From positions 1 to 64,000 of the forward strand of contig JAPEVF010000058.1 in NCBI GenBank assembly GCA_029747585.1: DNA of 64,000 nucleotides. The letters run 5' to 3'. Position 1 is the first letter of the stretch. Each line of letters opens with the position of its first letter. The position numbers and the translations under genes are program-made. The DNA is from Pleurotus djamor. Lineage: Eukaryota > Basidiomycota > Agaricomycetes > Agaricales > Pleurotaceae. Below are positions 35,402-46,670 of this stretch, in pieces. The notes beneath the pieces are model-generated. The model searched no databases. It had not been told where the DNA came from and saw nothing but the letters and a program-made list of their open reading frames with translations.

Positions 35402-36721
35402 TTACTCGCTACATTCCTCCGTCAAAGTGGCTTTGACCACAACGGGTAAAACCCCTACACCATTCTCCATCAACAACGGGTCAAACAATTCGAAGCAAAC
35501 GCATACTCACCTCCAGTAGGAAGACCAAATGATGGTCGATCGATGCTAGCCAAAAAGCCGTTGATCATACCACTATGGGCTGTAACGGAGATGACTATGC
35601 CCCATACGCTCGATGAGCCGTGAAAAGGGATAGAGTAGAACGGAAACACGTACAGGTTCCCTTATCATGCGTGAAGACGTGATCAATGACTGTCTTGACG
35701 CGAGCCGCAACATGTTCAGAGGGTTCGCGGACATCAGGAGTCCAGAGTTCATCGTCCTGTGTAAACCCTTTCTCAAAAACGACCTCTCGGAACGTTGACC
35801 CAATGAACTCCTTCGATCGCCTCTGATCGCACGTGTGTACGCCATACTGTTCCCTACAAGCCTGCGAGCAATGCGGAATGAACACTCGAACGGGTACAGC
35901 CAAGCAAATGTGAACGTGACGTACCTCCATAACCAACGGTCGGCCAGCTTTCTTGAATCGGTTATCATCGGCAAAGGTAATTTCCCATGTACGCAGAGCT
36001 CTCGAAAGAGGACTGACGTACATTGCGTCGGGGATACGCAAACCATTGGCAAGCTCCGTTTGCCAGGCTGCCTTTGCGTTCTCGGCCTGGCTGACCCCAA
36101 GGGGGGTGATCTCCGCGTCGGCTACAAGTAATTTGGGGTAAGAGACAGTCAAAAGGAAAGTCATAAAGTACTCACGACCCCACACGATTTCGTCATCCCC
36201 GTCTAGCTTGGAATAAACNACTATGGGGAAGACTTCAGGAAGAATAATGCGAGAGGAGGGAAATGAGAACTCACGCATCCCACGCGGGGGTTCCGTATTT
36301 GGCTTCAGCTACGTTGTCTGTGACCGCTTTGTTACCAGGGACTCGATAGGTTCAAGGAACAGAGCTACGTACGAAACCCTTCGCCATGGCGACCCAAAAA
36401 GAAGAGTTTGAAGGAGGTCTTAGAGTCCGCATGATGGTTGAGTTTGGCTATGCGCTTGAAAAGGGTGTCCCATCGATCGTCCGAGGTATCGAGAAGACCA
36501 AAGCTTGGTGGGATCTAAGAGAGTATTTTTATCGGACAAGGGTAGGATGAAGAAGAAAATCACTCACGGGCTGGGAAACAGTCACGTTTGGGGTATCGTG
36601 GATGAAGAAACCCGGGACGGCCTATACATGATGAAATCAGGAAAGATGCGATGCTTTATGGGAAAATGATATGCACCTCATAGGTCCTTGAGAGCATCGT
36701 GAATGTACTAGCAAGCGCCAT
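35402..36721 (-). CDS. PMU1-like histidine phosphatase (copy B)
   Basis: Minus-strand exons from ATG at 36721: MALASTFTMLSRTYE, AVPGFFIHDTPNVTVSQP, IPPSFGLLDTSDDRWDTL...FFLGRHGEGF, HNVAEAKYGTPAWD, SKLDGDDEIVWG, DAEITPLGVSQAENAKAAWQ ... SRALRTWEITFADD, REQYGVHTCDQRRSKEFIG, WTPDVREP, ISVTAHSGMINGFLASI and VLPVVVKATL, stop at 35402. RHGE with a second His in TAHSG is the catalytic set of the histidine phosphatase/phosphoglycerate mutase superfamily; the VPGFF...RHGEG(F/Y)HNVAEA layout is that of yeast PMU1-type cytosolic phosphatases. An ambiguous base at 36219 sits at the start of one exon; leaving it out keeps the frame. About 290 residues, a normal length. The paralogue C lies inverted at 57.7 kb and a dead copy A at 12.7 kb. 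Confidence 0.85.
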
Positions 36722-36799
36722 GATCAAACCGTTAGTCGAAGTAGGTGAGCGAGGCAAGGGATCTCTCTCACCTCCGAACTCGCGTCGCGCCGTTTTATG

Positions 36800-38950
36800 C
36801 AAGCAAGCTGAAGGTGAGCAGCGGCTTCTGACACACGTGCGCAAACCTCCGCCACGCGCTCCCACACCCGAACCGTCGAGCAGCCGTCCTGCTCGACCCG
36901 AAGAAAAGCCTCGACTTGTCATGATACCAACAGTCCATATCAGCTTCGCGTCTTGAATAGCCAGAATGGGGTATTCCTCCTCGAACGTCTCAGTCTGTGA
37001 GAATGCTTGCGGATTATGAGTGGAAGGAAAGGTCGGCTCCATCAGCAGCTTACCATGAGCACGCGCATACACCCCATATACCTCGTTCACATCAATATCA
37101 AGAACCGTCATGTGACAACAGTCAGGAATAGCTGCGTGCACGGTGCTACAAGTTTCAATGCGCGGGTTGTGCTTGCGAACATTGAATATTGAATACTTGT
37201 GTTTCGTGGCATCTGATGAGTAGCGGTCGGATATACGCGTACGCGCGTAGCATTCATACGTTGTCGATACAGGTGGTTGTTGGTAAGAAGAAGGAATAAC
37301 GAAGGGATGCTGGATGCGCCTGCGCTATGGCATAGGGGCAAGTTTACGTAAAATGCCTGCCCTGAACTACGAGCAAAATGGCAATGCGCGTCGACGCCAG
37401 CCTGGTGCCAATCGAACGACAACGCACCTTCGAATCCGATGAAGTGACCAAAATCTAGATCTAGATGTGAATAACCGAATCAACCTGGTTTTACCGAGAC
37501 ATCACGGACGCTGCCAACACAACATTGCGTGCTTCCGACCTGCTGGAGCACAATCGGAACGGGTTGGGGATTTGCGTGGTCCCGGAAACATGAACTTGAG
37601 CGCACAAGCGTACAAGGTCGGCTCTGATACATTCATGAATGTACACCAGGCTGACGCACCTTTCCCACTCAGATAATTCGCTAATCCAGTCTTAAAGCCG
37701 GGTTGGGCCCGCATCTACGACAATGGCTTGTCGTGAAAGATGGTTGATTCGACGACTCAGGGTGATGGTGAACCGAAAACATACCAACTCAACTCGTCTA
37801 GAATGCGTGAGTACCGCTTTTACGCGTCTGCGAGCCTGGTCAGACTTACCAACCCGAACAGTGGTCTCCATGCCATGGAGTCCCCCCTTCCTGAACTTGT
37901 CATCGGACCCCACTGGCTGGCATGGTGAACTACCCCATACCTGCGCTCTACCTCTTTACACCCGTGAGTATCGTCTTCATTCCTAGTCCGACCGCTGAGA
38001 ATCTGAAATCATACCGCTAGGTCTAGCTGGCTGGGCGAACTGATATGAGAAAATACGATGACTGGGATAATGAACATCTTCCGACGGCTCACCCAGCGAG
38101 GAGGGAATGAGAGGACTTTCATTTGCGAGAATCTGAGTGTGTCCGAGGTGGCGAGTGAGTTCTTGTGCATGTTACGCCTGAAAGCACGGAATCACGATCG
38201 CTAATCTTGCTGAGTATAGCGATGAATTCGTCTTTGTCCTGTGATTTCGACGCTAACGCAGGGTCGACGTGTAAGTTCGATCATAGCCAAGTGCTGTCCG
38301 CCTGTACCAACTCGACCTTTGCTCCTGGCTTCCAGGCTAAGCATTAGAAGTCAATACCAGGACGAGCGAATTGTGCTTACTCGTCCGGGCCCGCTGAGCT
38401 TGGAGTGGATCTCCTTGATCGTGCTTGGTGCTGTCAAGACGGGTCCTCCACCTGTCCTTCCCATGTTGGAGTATAGATGGTGAGTTCCAATGTCTGAAAC
38501 GCGAAATGACAGTCACTCAGCTCTTTGAGAGTAGACTATCGACCCTCCAACGTGGAGTGAATTGTTGCGTGGGCCTATAGGCGACGTTCAAGTTCATCTT
38601 CCCAGTGGCTTTAGGGAGACCCAAATCGATCTTGTTATGCATAAAATCGAACTCTCGATTGTGTAGGCCCTGTTTCACCACTTGTACGTTTCTCTAGGAG
38701 CGCGATGTGACCTTGACTGAACTTGTTGGATATAGACCAGAGACCTCCGTAGCATCCCAACATGGGGAGATAAGTGACGGCGATGTCCCTTGAGATACTG
38801 CTCGTCAGCAGCGCTCGGCTCCGGGTAAACAATTACGACTGACAAAGTTGAGGAGCTACGCAGACTCGCCCGGAAGGAGTTTGGTTCGAGGATCGTTAAT
38901 GCAGCGTCTTGAGGATGGAGGTATCTACATTAATGGTACGCGAGTCAGCT
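36800..38950. other. Copy B of the block between the PMU1-like and Lys/Ala-rich genes
   Basis: Related to 13.3-15.4 kb and, inverted, to 55.5-57.6 kb. I could not assemble a gene; frames are short and splice sites do not agree between copies. It must contain the divergent promoters of the two flanking genes. Confidence 0.4.
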
Positions 38951-39446
38951 GAGCGCGCAAAGATTCAATGACTTACTCGAATCATAGAAATTGGCGGTTA
39001 TCAATACGTTCCCCCTCGTGTGGACGCTAAATTGCCTTCCTGTCCGACTTCAGGACTCGAATCGACTATGGCTATCGTCAGCCACGGACGTGGTCATCAG
39101 CGGACAACCGTAACATTCGTTGTTGGTCACTCGCTACCTAGCTCCCGAAAATTTCCAGGTGGTTGTGCGTTCCTCGATGGGTGTCGCGCAGGAGAGCTGG
39201 AAGACGAAGAAAAGACGAAGAGTCAGTTGCGTCACAAGCCAAGACATACCTTGCCACCATATCGGGTAGACGATGGGTGTCGATAAAGGGTCGATCGATT
39301 CATTGTCCGAAGGTCCAAACGCGCCCACGTGCTGTTCTCAACTTTCAAACGCCCATCGCTTTCTCTATCCACTCTTCCAACCTTCAACATCAACATTTGT
39401 CTCCGTCCATCCATTGACATCCCCGACCTGCGGACCACAAGCTACG

Positions 39447-40457
39447 ATGTCTGCCCCTACCGTTGAAACACCCGCTCAAGAGAATCTCTCGGTTCAACTC
39501 ACGGAGAAGGTTCGTATTTCTACCATTTCTCTCATCTTCATATCTAACGATAAATTTACATAGCCGTTGAGCAAAGATGTATCTGCCGGGCCATCTCCCA
39601 CCGAGAGCCCTAGCCGTCGAGCTCTCCTCCCTATCCAGATTGGAGTGGCCACAGAAGACAACCTCAACAATTCGACTGTGGCATCCGCCGCTGCCCAAGC
39701 TCAAGTAGATCCTGCTGCTGCGGACGAGAAGCAAGCGGACGATGGTGGCAAGATGAAGGCCAATGCGCCGACGAAGAAGAGCGCTCGGATCGCGCAGTCG
39801 AAGAAGAAGAATCAAGTCGAGGAGAAGGGCAAGGAGCTCACCCTCCCCGAAGGCGCACGCGTCATCTATCAGGACTACCGTCGTCTTCTCCATCCCCTCG
39901 ATCCAGCCGACGCTGAGACGGCTTCGATTACGCTCGCGGACGACGCAGTCGTCGACGATGTCAAGGAAGTCGTCGGCACCGGCGCTAAACCCAAGAAGAC
40001 GGGGGCCAGACGCAAGTCCACTGCCAATCTACGGGCTAGCTCCAAGGATGATACCGGTGCTACTCAGCCTCCCGCACCCGTCGTTAAAAAGGCTGGACGT
40101 GGGAAAGCAAAGGCCGCCGACGCTGCTGAACCGTCAACCAAGACCAAGAAAGCTGCTGCGAAGAAAACTGACCTTGACACCGACGCTCCTGCTGAACCAA
40201 AGCCCAAAGCGACTAAGGGCAAGAAAGCTGCCGCGAAGGAGGTCGTCGTTCCCTCTATTTCTGTTCGTGCTGCCACAGCGGGGAAAGGGAAGGGAAAGGC
40301 GAAAGAGATCAAGCTCAGTCGGTTCGCACCTGTCGCTGAGGGGAGTAATGCGGTCAAGCGCAAGGCACCAGAGGATGACGAAGAAGACGATGAAGACCGC
40401 AACGCTGGTGACGATGATGATGCCCGTCCATCCAAGAGGGTGAAGGTGGTCACTTAG
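39447..40457 (+). CDS. Lys/Ala-rich acidic-tailed nuclear-type protein (copy 1)
   Basis: Exon 1 (ATG at 39447) reads MSAPTVETPAQENLSVQLTE; a 55-nt intron follows; exon 2 runs to the stop at 40457, giving about 317 residues. The middle is rich in Lys, Ala and Pro with KKAAAKK, KGKKAAAKE and GKGKGKAKE blocks, as in histone H1-like or other DNA-binding linker proteins. The C-terminus has KRKAPEDDEEDDED followed by PSKRVKVV, a nuclear-localisation-like end. No folded domain is visible. Two paralogues lie at 54010-55036 (close) and 48781-49654 (distant), all with the same intron position. I infer a nuclear, perhaps chromatin-associated, protein; the exact role is unknown. Confidence 0.75.
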
Positions 40458-40459
40458 AC

Positions 40460-41800
40460 TCAATGATCATCAGGCCTCTGTGTGTACCAGGACACCTCGA
40501 AGCTCTGTATTTTACTTTCTCTTTGTTTGTTTTTGTATAGGTACTCTAGGATATATCTCCGTATATGATAATTATTAATTACACCATCCATCGTTGTATT
40601 CTTTCGTGGACTTCCTTGACCATCCTTCCATCCACCTTCGGTCGTCGTATACGTGTAAACCCCTCTCGCTTGTCTTCCATGTTCTTGCCTTGTCTAGCCA
40701 CGTTCACCGCATCTTTGGATAGATGCTTATTTCAAGTCTTCTTCATTGGTCTCGGTGAGTTGTCGTTTGATTACCCCGAATCTCCCATAATGCAAATTCC
40801 TAGTATAACCTTTCGTTCCTTGAGTTCTCAGTCCTTCACCCACTTGTATCCCTCACGGTCCGTTGAATGGGACATGTTAGGCAGCTCGAGATGAGGCTCA
40901 CAAACCTTCGAGGTACGACAAATAAAAGTTGTGTCACTTTGGTGTCAGTATCTGAAAGTGACTCCCTGTTTTTAGATGTTCCTCTAACGGCTAACAGTAT
41001 ACGCGGGCCCCGGCCGTTGCTCAGGCTGCATGAGACGGCCACTTCAAAGCAGCGTATAAAAGTTTAGTTGACAGTTGTATTCGGAGGTCCTCCCTCGATA
41101 CTCAGTCAGATGAATGTTCACCCATGGACACGAAGATTTTTCTTACAGCCAGGCTTCCAGGTAGCTGAAATCAAACGTATATCATCAGAATTGAATTGAT
41201 CGGATGTGTTGTTAAGTAGGTGAAGTGAGCATGCTGAAGGGGATGTAGAAGAAGCTTCGCACGTCGACACAGACTGTGGGTTGGACGAGATGGCGGTGAC
41301 CGCAGCCATGGATGGATCCTGGGAAGGAAGCCCAGGTGAGTCGCGAAGTTCTGAAGGTATACGTTTCATCGCCTCATTCTTAGACTGAGTCCTTGGGCTT
41401 CCTTCTCCTGTAAAAGTTTCTCGCCCCGCCCTACCAGAGCCATCATGATTGTGCCTTCTGTCTCTGATCAAATTGAAGATCACCCGTTTTAAATGTCAGA
41501 TTCCTGGCCTAGCGCTGGTATCAACACATTCGAAGACTCCTTTTAAACGCTGGTCGATTTTAGGGTATTGATTACTTCCATCGTGAACCTCATCAGGAAC
41601 CTCACATAATCCACAGCATTTAGATGACGCCGAGGTAGTCCGAATTTGCCGTGCCTATAGTTAGATTGCACGGTGAGTCGCCTTCTGGACGTCAGCGTCA
41701 AAGAACAACTTAAAAGACGGACACTTCAGGGCACCCCAGATGTCTAAGTTGCAGCTCCTTTCAAATCCCCACATCTGCTTCAAGTGATCCAATCGCGCTC
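40460..41800. other. Upstream region of small-gene copy 1, duplicated at about 45.07-45.65 kb
   Basis: From about 40870 the sequence resembles that upstream of copy 3 (from about 45070), for example around GGCAGCTCGAGATGAGGCTC and the later A/G-rich part just before the gene. A 122-codon minus-strand frame at 41118-41483 is not open in the duplicate, so I do not call it a gene. The first 300 bases hold the 3' end of the Lys/Ala-rich gene. Confidence 0.5.
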
Positions 41801-41803
41801 CTG

Positions 41804-42340
41804 ATGCCACCGCCCTCGAGTGAACGTCCCCTTACTCCCAACCCACGCGGCACTCCCAGTAGTATCGCCGGAGACTTTTACGCAGGGAACCAAAACGGCG
41901 GCAATGTTGGTGGACACGGTAACAATAACGCAATCATCCACCAGAATGATGGTGACTGCACCTCGTCACTAAACTAAGGGAATGCATGTTGACGTTGTTT
42001 TGTACTAGCAAATCTTGAAACGCTCATTGACAGCATAGGACTACAAGCGGAGTCGACGGCGATCACTAACCAAGATTTGTTTGCTTCCCTTTCAAAAATC
42101 ATGGGGGCAACCGACAAGTGTGTAGAGCTATTGGAAGCCGCTATGGAGCACGAGGCTACGATTCGAAACAGACGTAAGCTACTTGATTGCCGTATAGGAT
42201 TTTATTCAAGGCTAACCTACATACTTTCCAACAAAGTCGGGCTTCAACCGAGAGAGGTTGAAGTCAATTTCTCTAAAGTCAACAGTCCACCCAAGGAAGT
42301 CAAGCGAAACGCCTGGGCAAAGGCTCCCGGGCGTAAGTAG
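41804..42340 (+). CDS. Small Gly/Asn-motif protein, tandem copy 1
   Basis: Three exons: about 41804-41947, 42008-42173 and 42238-42340, with two GT...AG introns of about 60 nt at the same places as in copies 2 and 3. The roughly 135-residue protein has a Pro-rich start, a Gly/Asn motif (41885-41929: GN-x4-NV-x-G-x4-N, within FYAGNQNGGNVGGHGNNN), a helical exon (NLETLIDSIGLQAES, LFASLSKIMGATDKCVELLE, HEATIRNR) and a short basic tail. No signal peptide or membrane segment. The motif is of the kind that mediates homotypic amyloid signalling in fungi (PP, sigma and RHIM-like motifs), though it is not one of the named classes as I know them. An MLKL-like locus lies convergent, just downstream. Function is inferred, not shown. 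Confidence 0.75.
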
Positions 42341-42576
42341 AGTAGAGAAGGTGGCGGCGTTGATTACTCAGAAAGCTCAGGATTGATTTGATGAACAAGG
42401 TTTTCTGGATGAGGATTAGCAATATCTGCAATATACTGATGATTTGTGTTCACGAAATGTTGAAGGCCATGGCACATCCGACTCTGGTCCAGAGTATTTA
42501 CTAAAAATAGCGCAACAATCTCTGTCGCAAATTAGATGGCATATCCGTGATGGAACATGCGGTTCACACGTTGGTA

Positions 42577-43150
42577 TCAATGCCCCTTCTTGGCGACCAT
42601 AGAGAAAGAAGAAAAAGCGAGTCCCCTCTTGCTGAGTACCGGTGTACGGCGGCGGTGGTACTGTCTGGTAAGTGGCTGAATATACAAATCACTGAACGCA
42701 TAGAGTAGACGCCTATTGGTGAAGGCTGTAAAGCGAGCGTTCCTTGAAATGATGAATGGAAGATTACCGTAATGATGATAGCTATTATCGCTCTGTTTAC
42801 CGATCACATTGTTTACGATGCCGTTCCCATGATTCGTGATACAGACACTTGGGGTGCTGTTGTAGAGCGGGCATTGAGATAGGGTTCTCTCTATTCGCCC
42901 TAACACCGACTGTCGAGGAAAGCTGTAAAGATTACCAAACGATGGGCGATAGGTCAGCCATCTTAGACATAGCGCTTAATTTGAGTTCGATGCTCGCACC
43001 ATGAAGTACTAGTTTTGAGGTGCCTCTAACGTTTCTTGGTATTGCGCTATTTTCCTGAGATCATTACTCGATCCAAAAGGGTGCTTGAAATCTCTTCGAC
43101 CAACAGGCTGGTAGACGAGGTCATGTGTCGATCTGATCGTACGATGGCAA
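42577..43150 (-). pseudogene. Degraded MLKL-like locus with Gly/Asn motif (copy I)
   Basis: On the minus strand DFKHPFGSSNDLRKIAQYQE and LEAP match the fourth helix region of the fuller locus at 46671-47451, then a stop codon interrupts. Further on GRIERTLSQ...YNSTPSVCITNHGNGI and NNVIGKQSDNSYHHYG repeat the Gly/Asn motif (42784-42828). The first two exons of the helical bundle are missing: the sequence upstream of 43167 is instead a copy of the promoter block of the small secreted protein gene. An 11-nt length difference from copy II also shifts the frame. I read it as a truncated, probably dead copy. Confidence 0.6.
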
Positions 43151-43166
43151 ACCAAACTTAACTGAC

Positions 43167-43560
43167 CTTTTATACCGGTTCCGCGGACCAGACCAAGTTT
43201 CGTTGAATAGCTCGAGATGGGCAAGAGACCCCGAGGACTGAATCCTTAGACGAGTATTTTAGGAACGAGCATGAGGCAGGGACAATGTTTATAACCACGA
43301 GTCGCGACGGTTGATTGGTTCTGAACAGGGAAGTAAGTTGCTCCAATTCCGTAAGGGACGAACTTATCCAGCGGAAAAGCAGAAAGGTCGGCAATCTCCG
43401 AGCACGAGTTTCGTAACCGACCGCACAGCACTAAAAGCCAGCTCAAATGTTTCTGGTGGCTTCGTGCATCCAGTACCACGACTCTCAAGCTCTCTCAAGA
43501 CAGAACAACGATGTGGATCGACCGAAGTATGAGTTCATCGCCGAGTTGTGAATTGTAGTT
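43167..43560 (-). repeat. Dispersed promoter-like block, copy 2
   Basis: Close match of 34917-35330, with the TATAAAAG octamer at 43167-43174. It sits where the first exons of the MLKL-like copy I should be. Confidence 0.65.
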
Positions 43561-44094
43561 CGTTTGCCTACCAGTGCCGTGCTTCAACCGCGTACTTACG
43601 GGGTCTGTTTGGTCTCACGTACTCTATATGGACATATGGGGAACACTTGCAGTTCTTAGGAAGATATCGTGTATCATGGTGTGTGTGTGTGTTTCTCATC
43701 TCCGAGCTCTCGTCCACCTGCTGAAGAAACGTTTGCTCGAACAGGGTCCCCCCGTGCCATAGCTGTTTACAGCACTGAGGGTTCTTAGTCCCCCAATTCC
43801 TAAGCGATGGGAAGTCAACCAGAAGCCGGGATCAATTAAACACTATTCCAAGCGCTGGCCTTATCAGAGACATTCTTCCTGTAACATCACATTCACTCTT
43901 CGGAGTCATCGTGTAGCAAGGGACTCACACGTTGCACATCAGATGACGGTTGGCGGTTCCTCCGAGGAGACTATACTGCCCACATGGGTAGTCGTCTTGG
44001 TTGGCGTCAAAAAAGAACTTATAAAACAATCACTTCAAAGCTTTCATCGTCATCTTGCTTGCACTTCTGATTACCTCGACTTTTATCTGTCCTA
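43561..44094. other. Upstream region of small-gene copy 2
   Basis: No gene recognised. A (GT)-rich stretch at about 43680-43692 and a TATA-like CTTATAAAAC about 75 nt before the ATG at 44095 were noted. At the matching place copies 1 and 3 have CTTAAAAGAC and CTTGAAAGAC, so only copy 2 keeps a good TATA box. Confidence 0.4.
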
Positions 44095-44724
44095 ATGGAA
44101 CAGCCACTGAACGGACAGTCCTTGACCCAACACTCACCCCCTCTGAATGGCGGTCACGCTATCCAGGGAGACTACTATGCCGGGAATCAAACCGGCGGCA
44201 ATGTTGGCGGACACAACAACCAGAACTCAATCATCAACCAGGATGATGGTGAGTATACTCGTCGGCCCTTAATATGCCCAGGGGCTGAAGCTATACCTTA
44301 GCAAATCTTGAGACTCTTATTAAAAGCATCGGCATCCGGTTGGAGTCTTCGTCGATGAAAGACGAGGATCTGTTTGCCGCTCTTTCAAAACTTATTGGAG
44401 CAGCCGGAAAATGTCAAGAGCTCTTGGACCTTGCTGTGAAGCATCAGGCGACAATTCGAAACAAGCGTAAGTTACTGCATTCCTGTCCAGAATTCCATTC
44501 GCAAACTAAGTAACCTACCATTCACCAAAGTTGGGATTTCGTCCCCGCCGGTTATTCCTAATCTACCTGTTGCCGAAGTCAGGCTTCCGTCTACGGAGGT
44601 CAAAGCTAAACTACCTATTGCTGAAGTCGAGCATCTTCCTACCGAAGTTGAGGCTTGTCCACCTGTCGCAGAAGTAGCGCCTGGTCTTAAACCAGGCCGC
44701 CACCGTTTCTTGGGCATATTTTAG
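44095..44724 (+). CDS. Small Gly/Asn-motif protein, tandem copy 2 (diverged)
   Basis: Same three-exon plan as its neighbours: exon 1 to about 44248, exon 2 about 44302-44466, exon 3 from about 44531 to the stop at 44724. The motif at 44182-44226 reads GNQTGGNVGGHNNQN inside DYYAGNQ...SIINQDD. The helical exon keeps NLETLIKSIGI, LFAALSKLIGAAGKCQELLD and HQATIRNK. The last exon differs: it is longer and holds five short tandem units of the form LP-x2-EV (PVAEV, PSTEV, PIAEV, PTEV, PVAEV). Length is about 168 residues. It lacks a convergent MLKL-like partner, unlike copies 1 and 3, and is the most diverged copy, probably the oldest. Confidence 0.75.
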
Positions 44725-45658
44725 AAAAATGAGGCACTGTCTCAGCAACAGGCCAATCGTCTGGGAACATGCTGAATTTGTGTTGATAACAGATTTTTCT
44801 ATGTGGGGATCGTCAATATAATCTACTGGTCATTCCATTGGGTAGACTCCCATTGCGGGCATTCCCACCGGCTTTTTTATTACTCGTTTCGCGCGCTACC
44901 CTTCACTTGTCCCCATGATGTTGTTCAGCGCTCAACTCATGTCCAGCTAGGTCCTGACCACCCTCGATTATCTTCAACATGGAACCTCGGCGAGCCGTCG
45001 CATTTCAGGTGTCTCAGTCATGTCTCCAGACGTGTCACTCACGGATGGTGCTCTAAGTGCGCTGAACCTTGAAATGATAATGTAAGGTAGCTCGGGATGA
45101 AGCTCCTACTAGGACCTTCGGCACTGTGATTTGTGTCAGAATCTAACACTTACTTTCCACTCTACCTTTCTGAAGCTGCGAGCCTTGTCTGGCTGTCTCA
45201 CAAGTCTGTCAAATCTTCATTCAAAGTATCAGACCCATCGATCGGCTCATCCCTGGGGTTCCTTAGACTTCCTTCTCCTGTAGGATTTGATCGCTCCGTC
45301 TTACAGGAGCTGTTGTCAAATCGATGCTCACCTGTTTTAGGTGTCAGATTTCGGATTGCAGCCGCGCCCAGGGCTAGCGTCGTCACAATTGAAGACTTCT
45401 TTTAAACGCTGGTTGATTTGAAGTAAGTATTGATTACTTCCATTGGGAAGGTCCTCAAACAATGCATAGCATCTAAACGACTCCGAGGAGGTGGTTACAA
45501 TTTCCATGCTTATTTAGAGGACATGGTGAGTCACTTTTTTCAGCGCCAATGAAGAACTTGAAAGACGGACGGACACTTCAGGGCATTCCCAGGTGTCTAA
45601 GTCGCAGCTCCTTTCTAACCCCCACATCCGTTCCAAGCACTCCTCTCGCACACCCCTG

Positions 45659-46195
45659 ATGCCACAGCCCTCGAGTGAAGGTTCTCTTACTCCCTACCCA
45701 CGCGGCACTCCCGGTAGTGTTGCCGGAGACTATTACGCAGGGAACCAAAACGGCGGCAATGTTGGTGGACACGGTAACAAGAACGCAATCATCTACCAGG
45801 ATGATGGTGAGTGTACCACGCCGCTAAGCTAAGGGGAGACGTGTTGAAGTTACTTTGCACTAGGAAACCTTGAAACACTCATAGACAGCATAGGAATACA
45901 AGCGGATTCGACGGTGATCACTAACCAAGATTTGTTTGCTTCCCTTTCAAAAATTATGGGGGCAACCGACAAGTGTAGAGAACTGTTGGAACTGGCTATG
46001 AAGCATGAGGCTGCGATTCGAAACAGACGTAAGCTATCTTAGCGCCGCGTAGGATCTAATTCAACGCTGATCTCCATACTATCCGACAAAGTTAGGCTTC
46101 CACCAAGAGAGGTTGAAGTTAATCCCTCTAGAGTTGAGAGTCCACACAAGGAAGTCAAGCAGAACGCCTGGGTAAAGGGTCCCGGGCATAAGTAG
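45659..46195 (+). CDS. Small Gly/Asn-motif protein, tandem copy 3
   Basis: Near-duplicate of copy 1: exons about 45659-45805, 45863-46028 and 46092-46195. Motif at 45740-45784 (GNQNGGNVGGHGNKN within DYYAGNQ...IIYQDD). Helical exon NLETLIDSIGIQADS, LFASLSKIMGATDKCRELLE, HEAAIRNR; short basic tail ending at the stop 46193-46195. Most differences from copy 1 are single bases, and intron lengths are equal, so the duplication is recent. The frame is open further upstream to an ATG at 45593, but in copy 1 that extension is broken, so I prefer 45659. The MLKL-like locus II is convergent about 480 nt downstream. Confidence 0.75.
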
Positions 46196-46670
46196 AGAAA
46201 CTGGAGGTGTAGTTTATTCAGCGAGCTCTAGGTTTATTTTAGGAGGAGAGAAGGTACAAGGTTTTCTGAGAATTAGCACCATTTGCGACGTATTGATGAT
46301 TTGCATTCGAATTTCGGAGAAGCTCGTGAGACATTCCGTCTATACTCTTTCCAAAAATAGTGCGACAACGGAGAACAGCTCTGTGTCGTAGGTTAGAAGG
46401 CAAATTCATGATGGAACATGTGATTCATATGTTGGGATCATTGCTCCTTCCTGGGGAGCGGAGAGATCCACCCTGGTGAGGATCCTAGCAAACAGATAGC
46501 TTAGAGCCGGGACAAGAGAGAGAAAGAGGAGAGTCATCTCTTGTTGAGTACCGGTAGAACTGTCTAGTGAGTGGCTGAATAGGTAAGAAGTCACTGGACG
46601 CAGAGACACCTATCGGCAAAGGCTGTAGAGCGAGCCTCACTTCTTTAAAAAATGATGAATGGAAGTTTAC

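Larger units (their letters stand above)
35402..40457 (+). repeat. Left arm of large inverted duplication
   Basis: Order: PMU1-like gene (-), about 2.7 kb of shared spacer, Lys/Ala-rich protein gene (+). The right arm (54010-59002) has the same order in the opposite direction, with nearly the same spacing between the two start codons (2726 versus 2660 nt). Matched landmarks include the spacer site near 38735 and its inverse near 55730, and the promoter stretch at about 39240-39330 and its inverse at about 55160-55250. Confidence 0.85.

Noticed and set aside
39763..40443. 226-codon Arg-rich plus-strand frame, and similar frames at 53922-54758
   Set aside because: Shifted-frame shadows of the Lys/Ala-rich genes; the real frame has paralogue and intron support.
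41118..41483. Minus-strand 122-codon frame upstream of small-gene copy 1
   Set aside because: The same region is duplicated upstream of copy 3 but is not open there; best seen as shared 5' flanking DNA.
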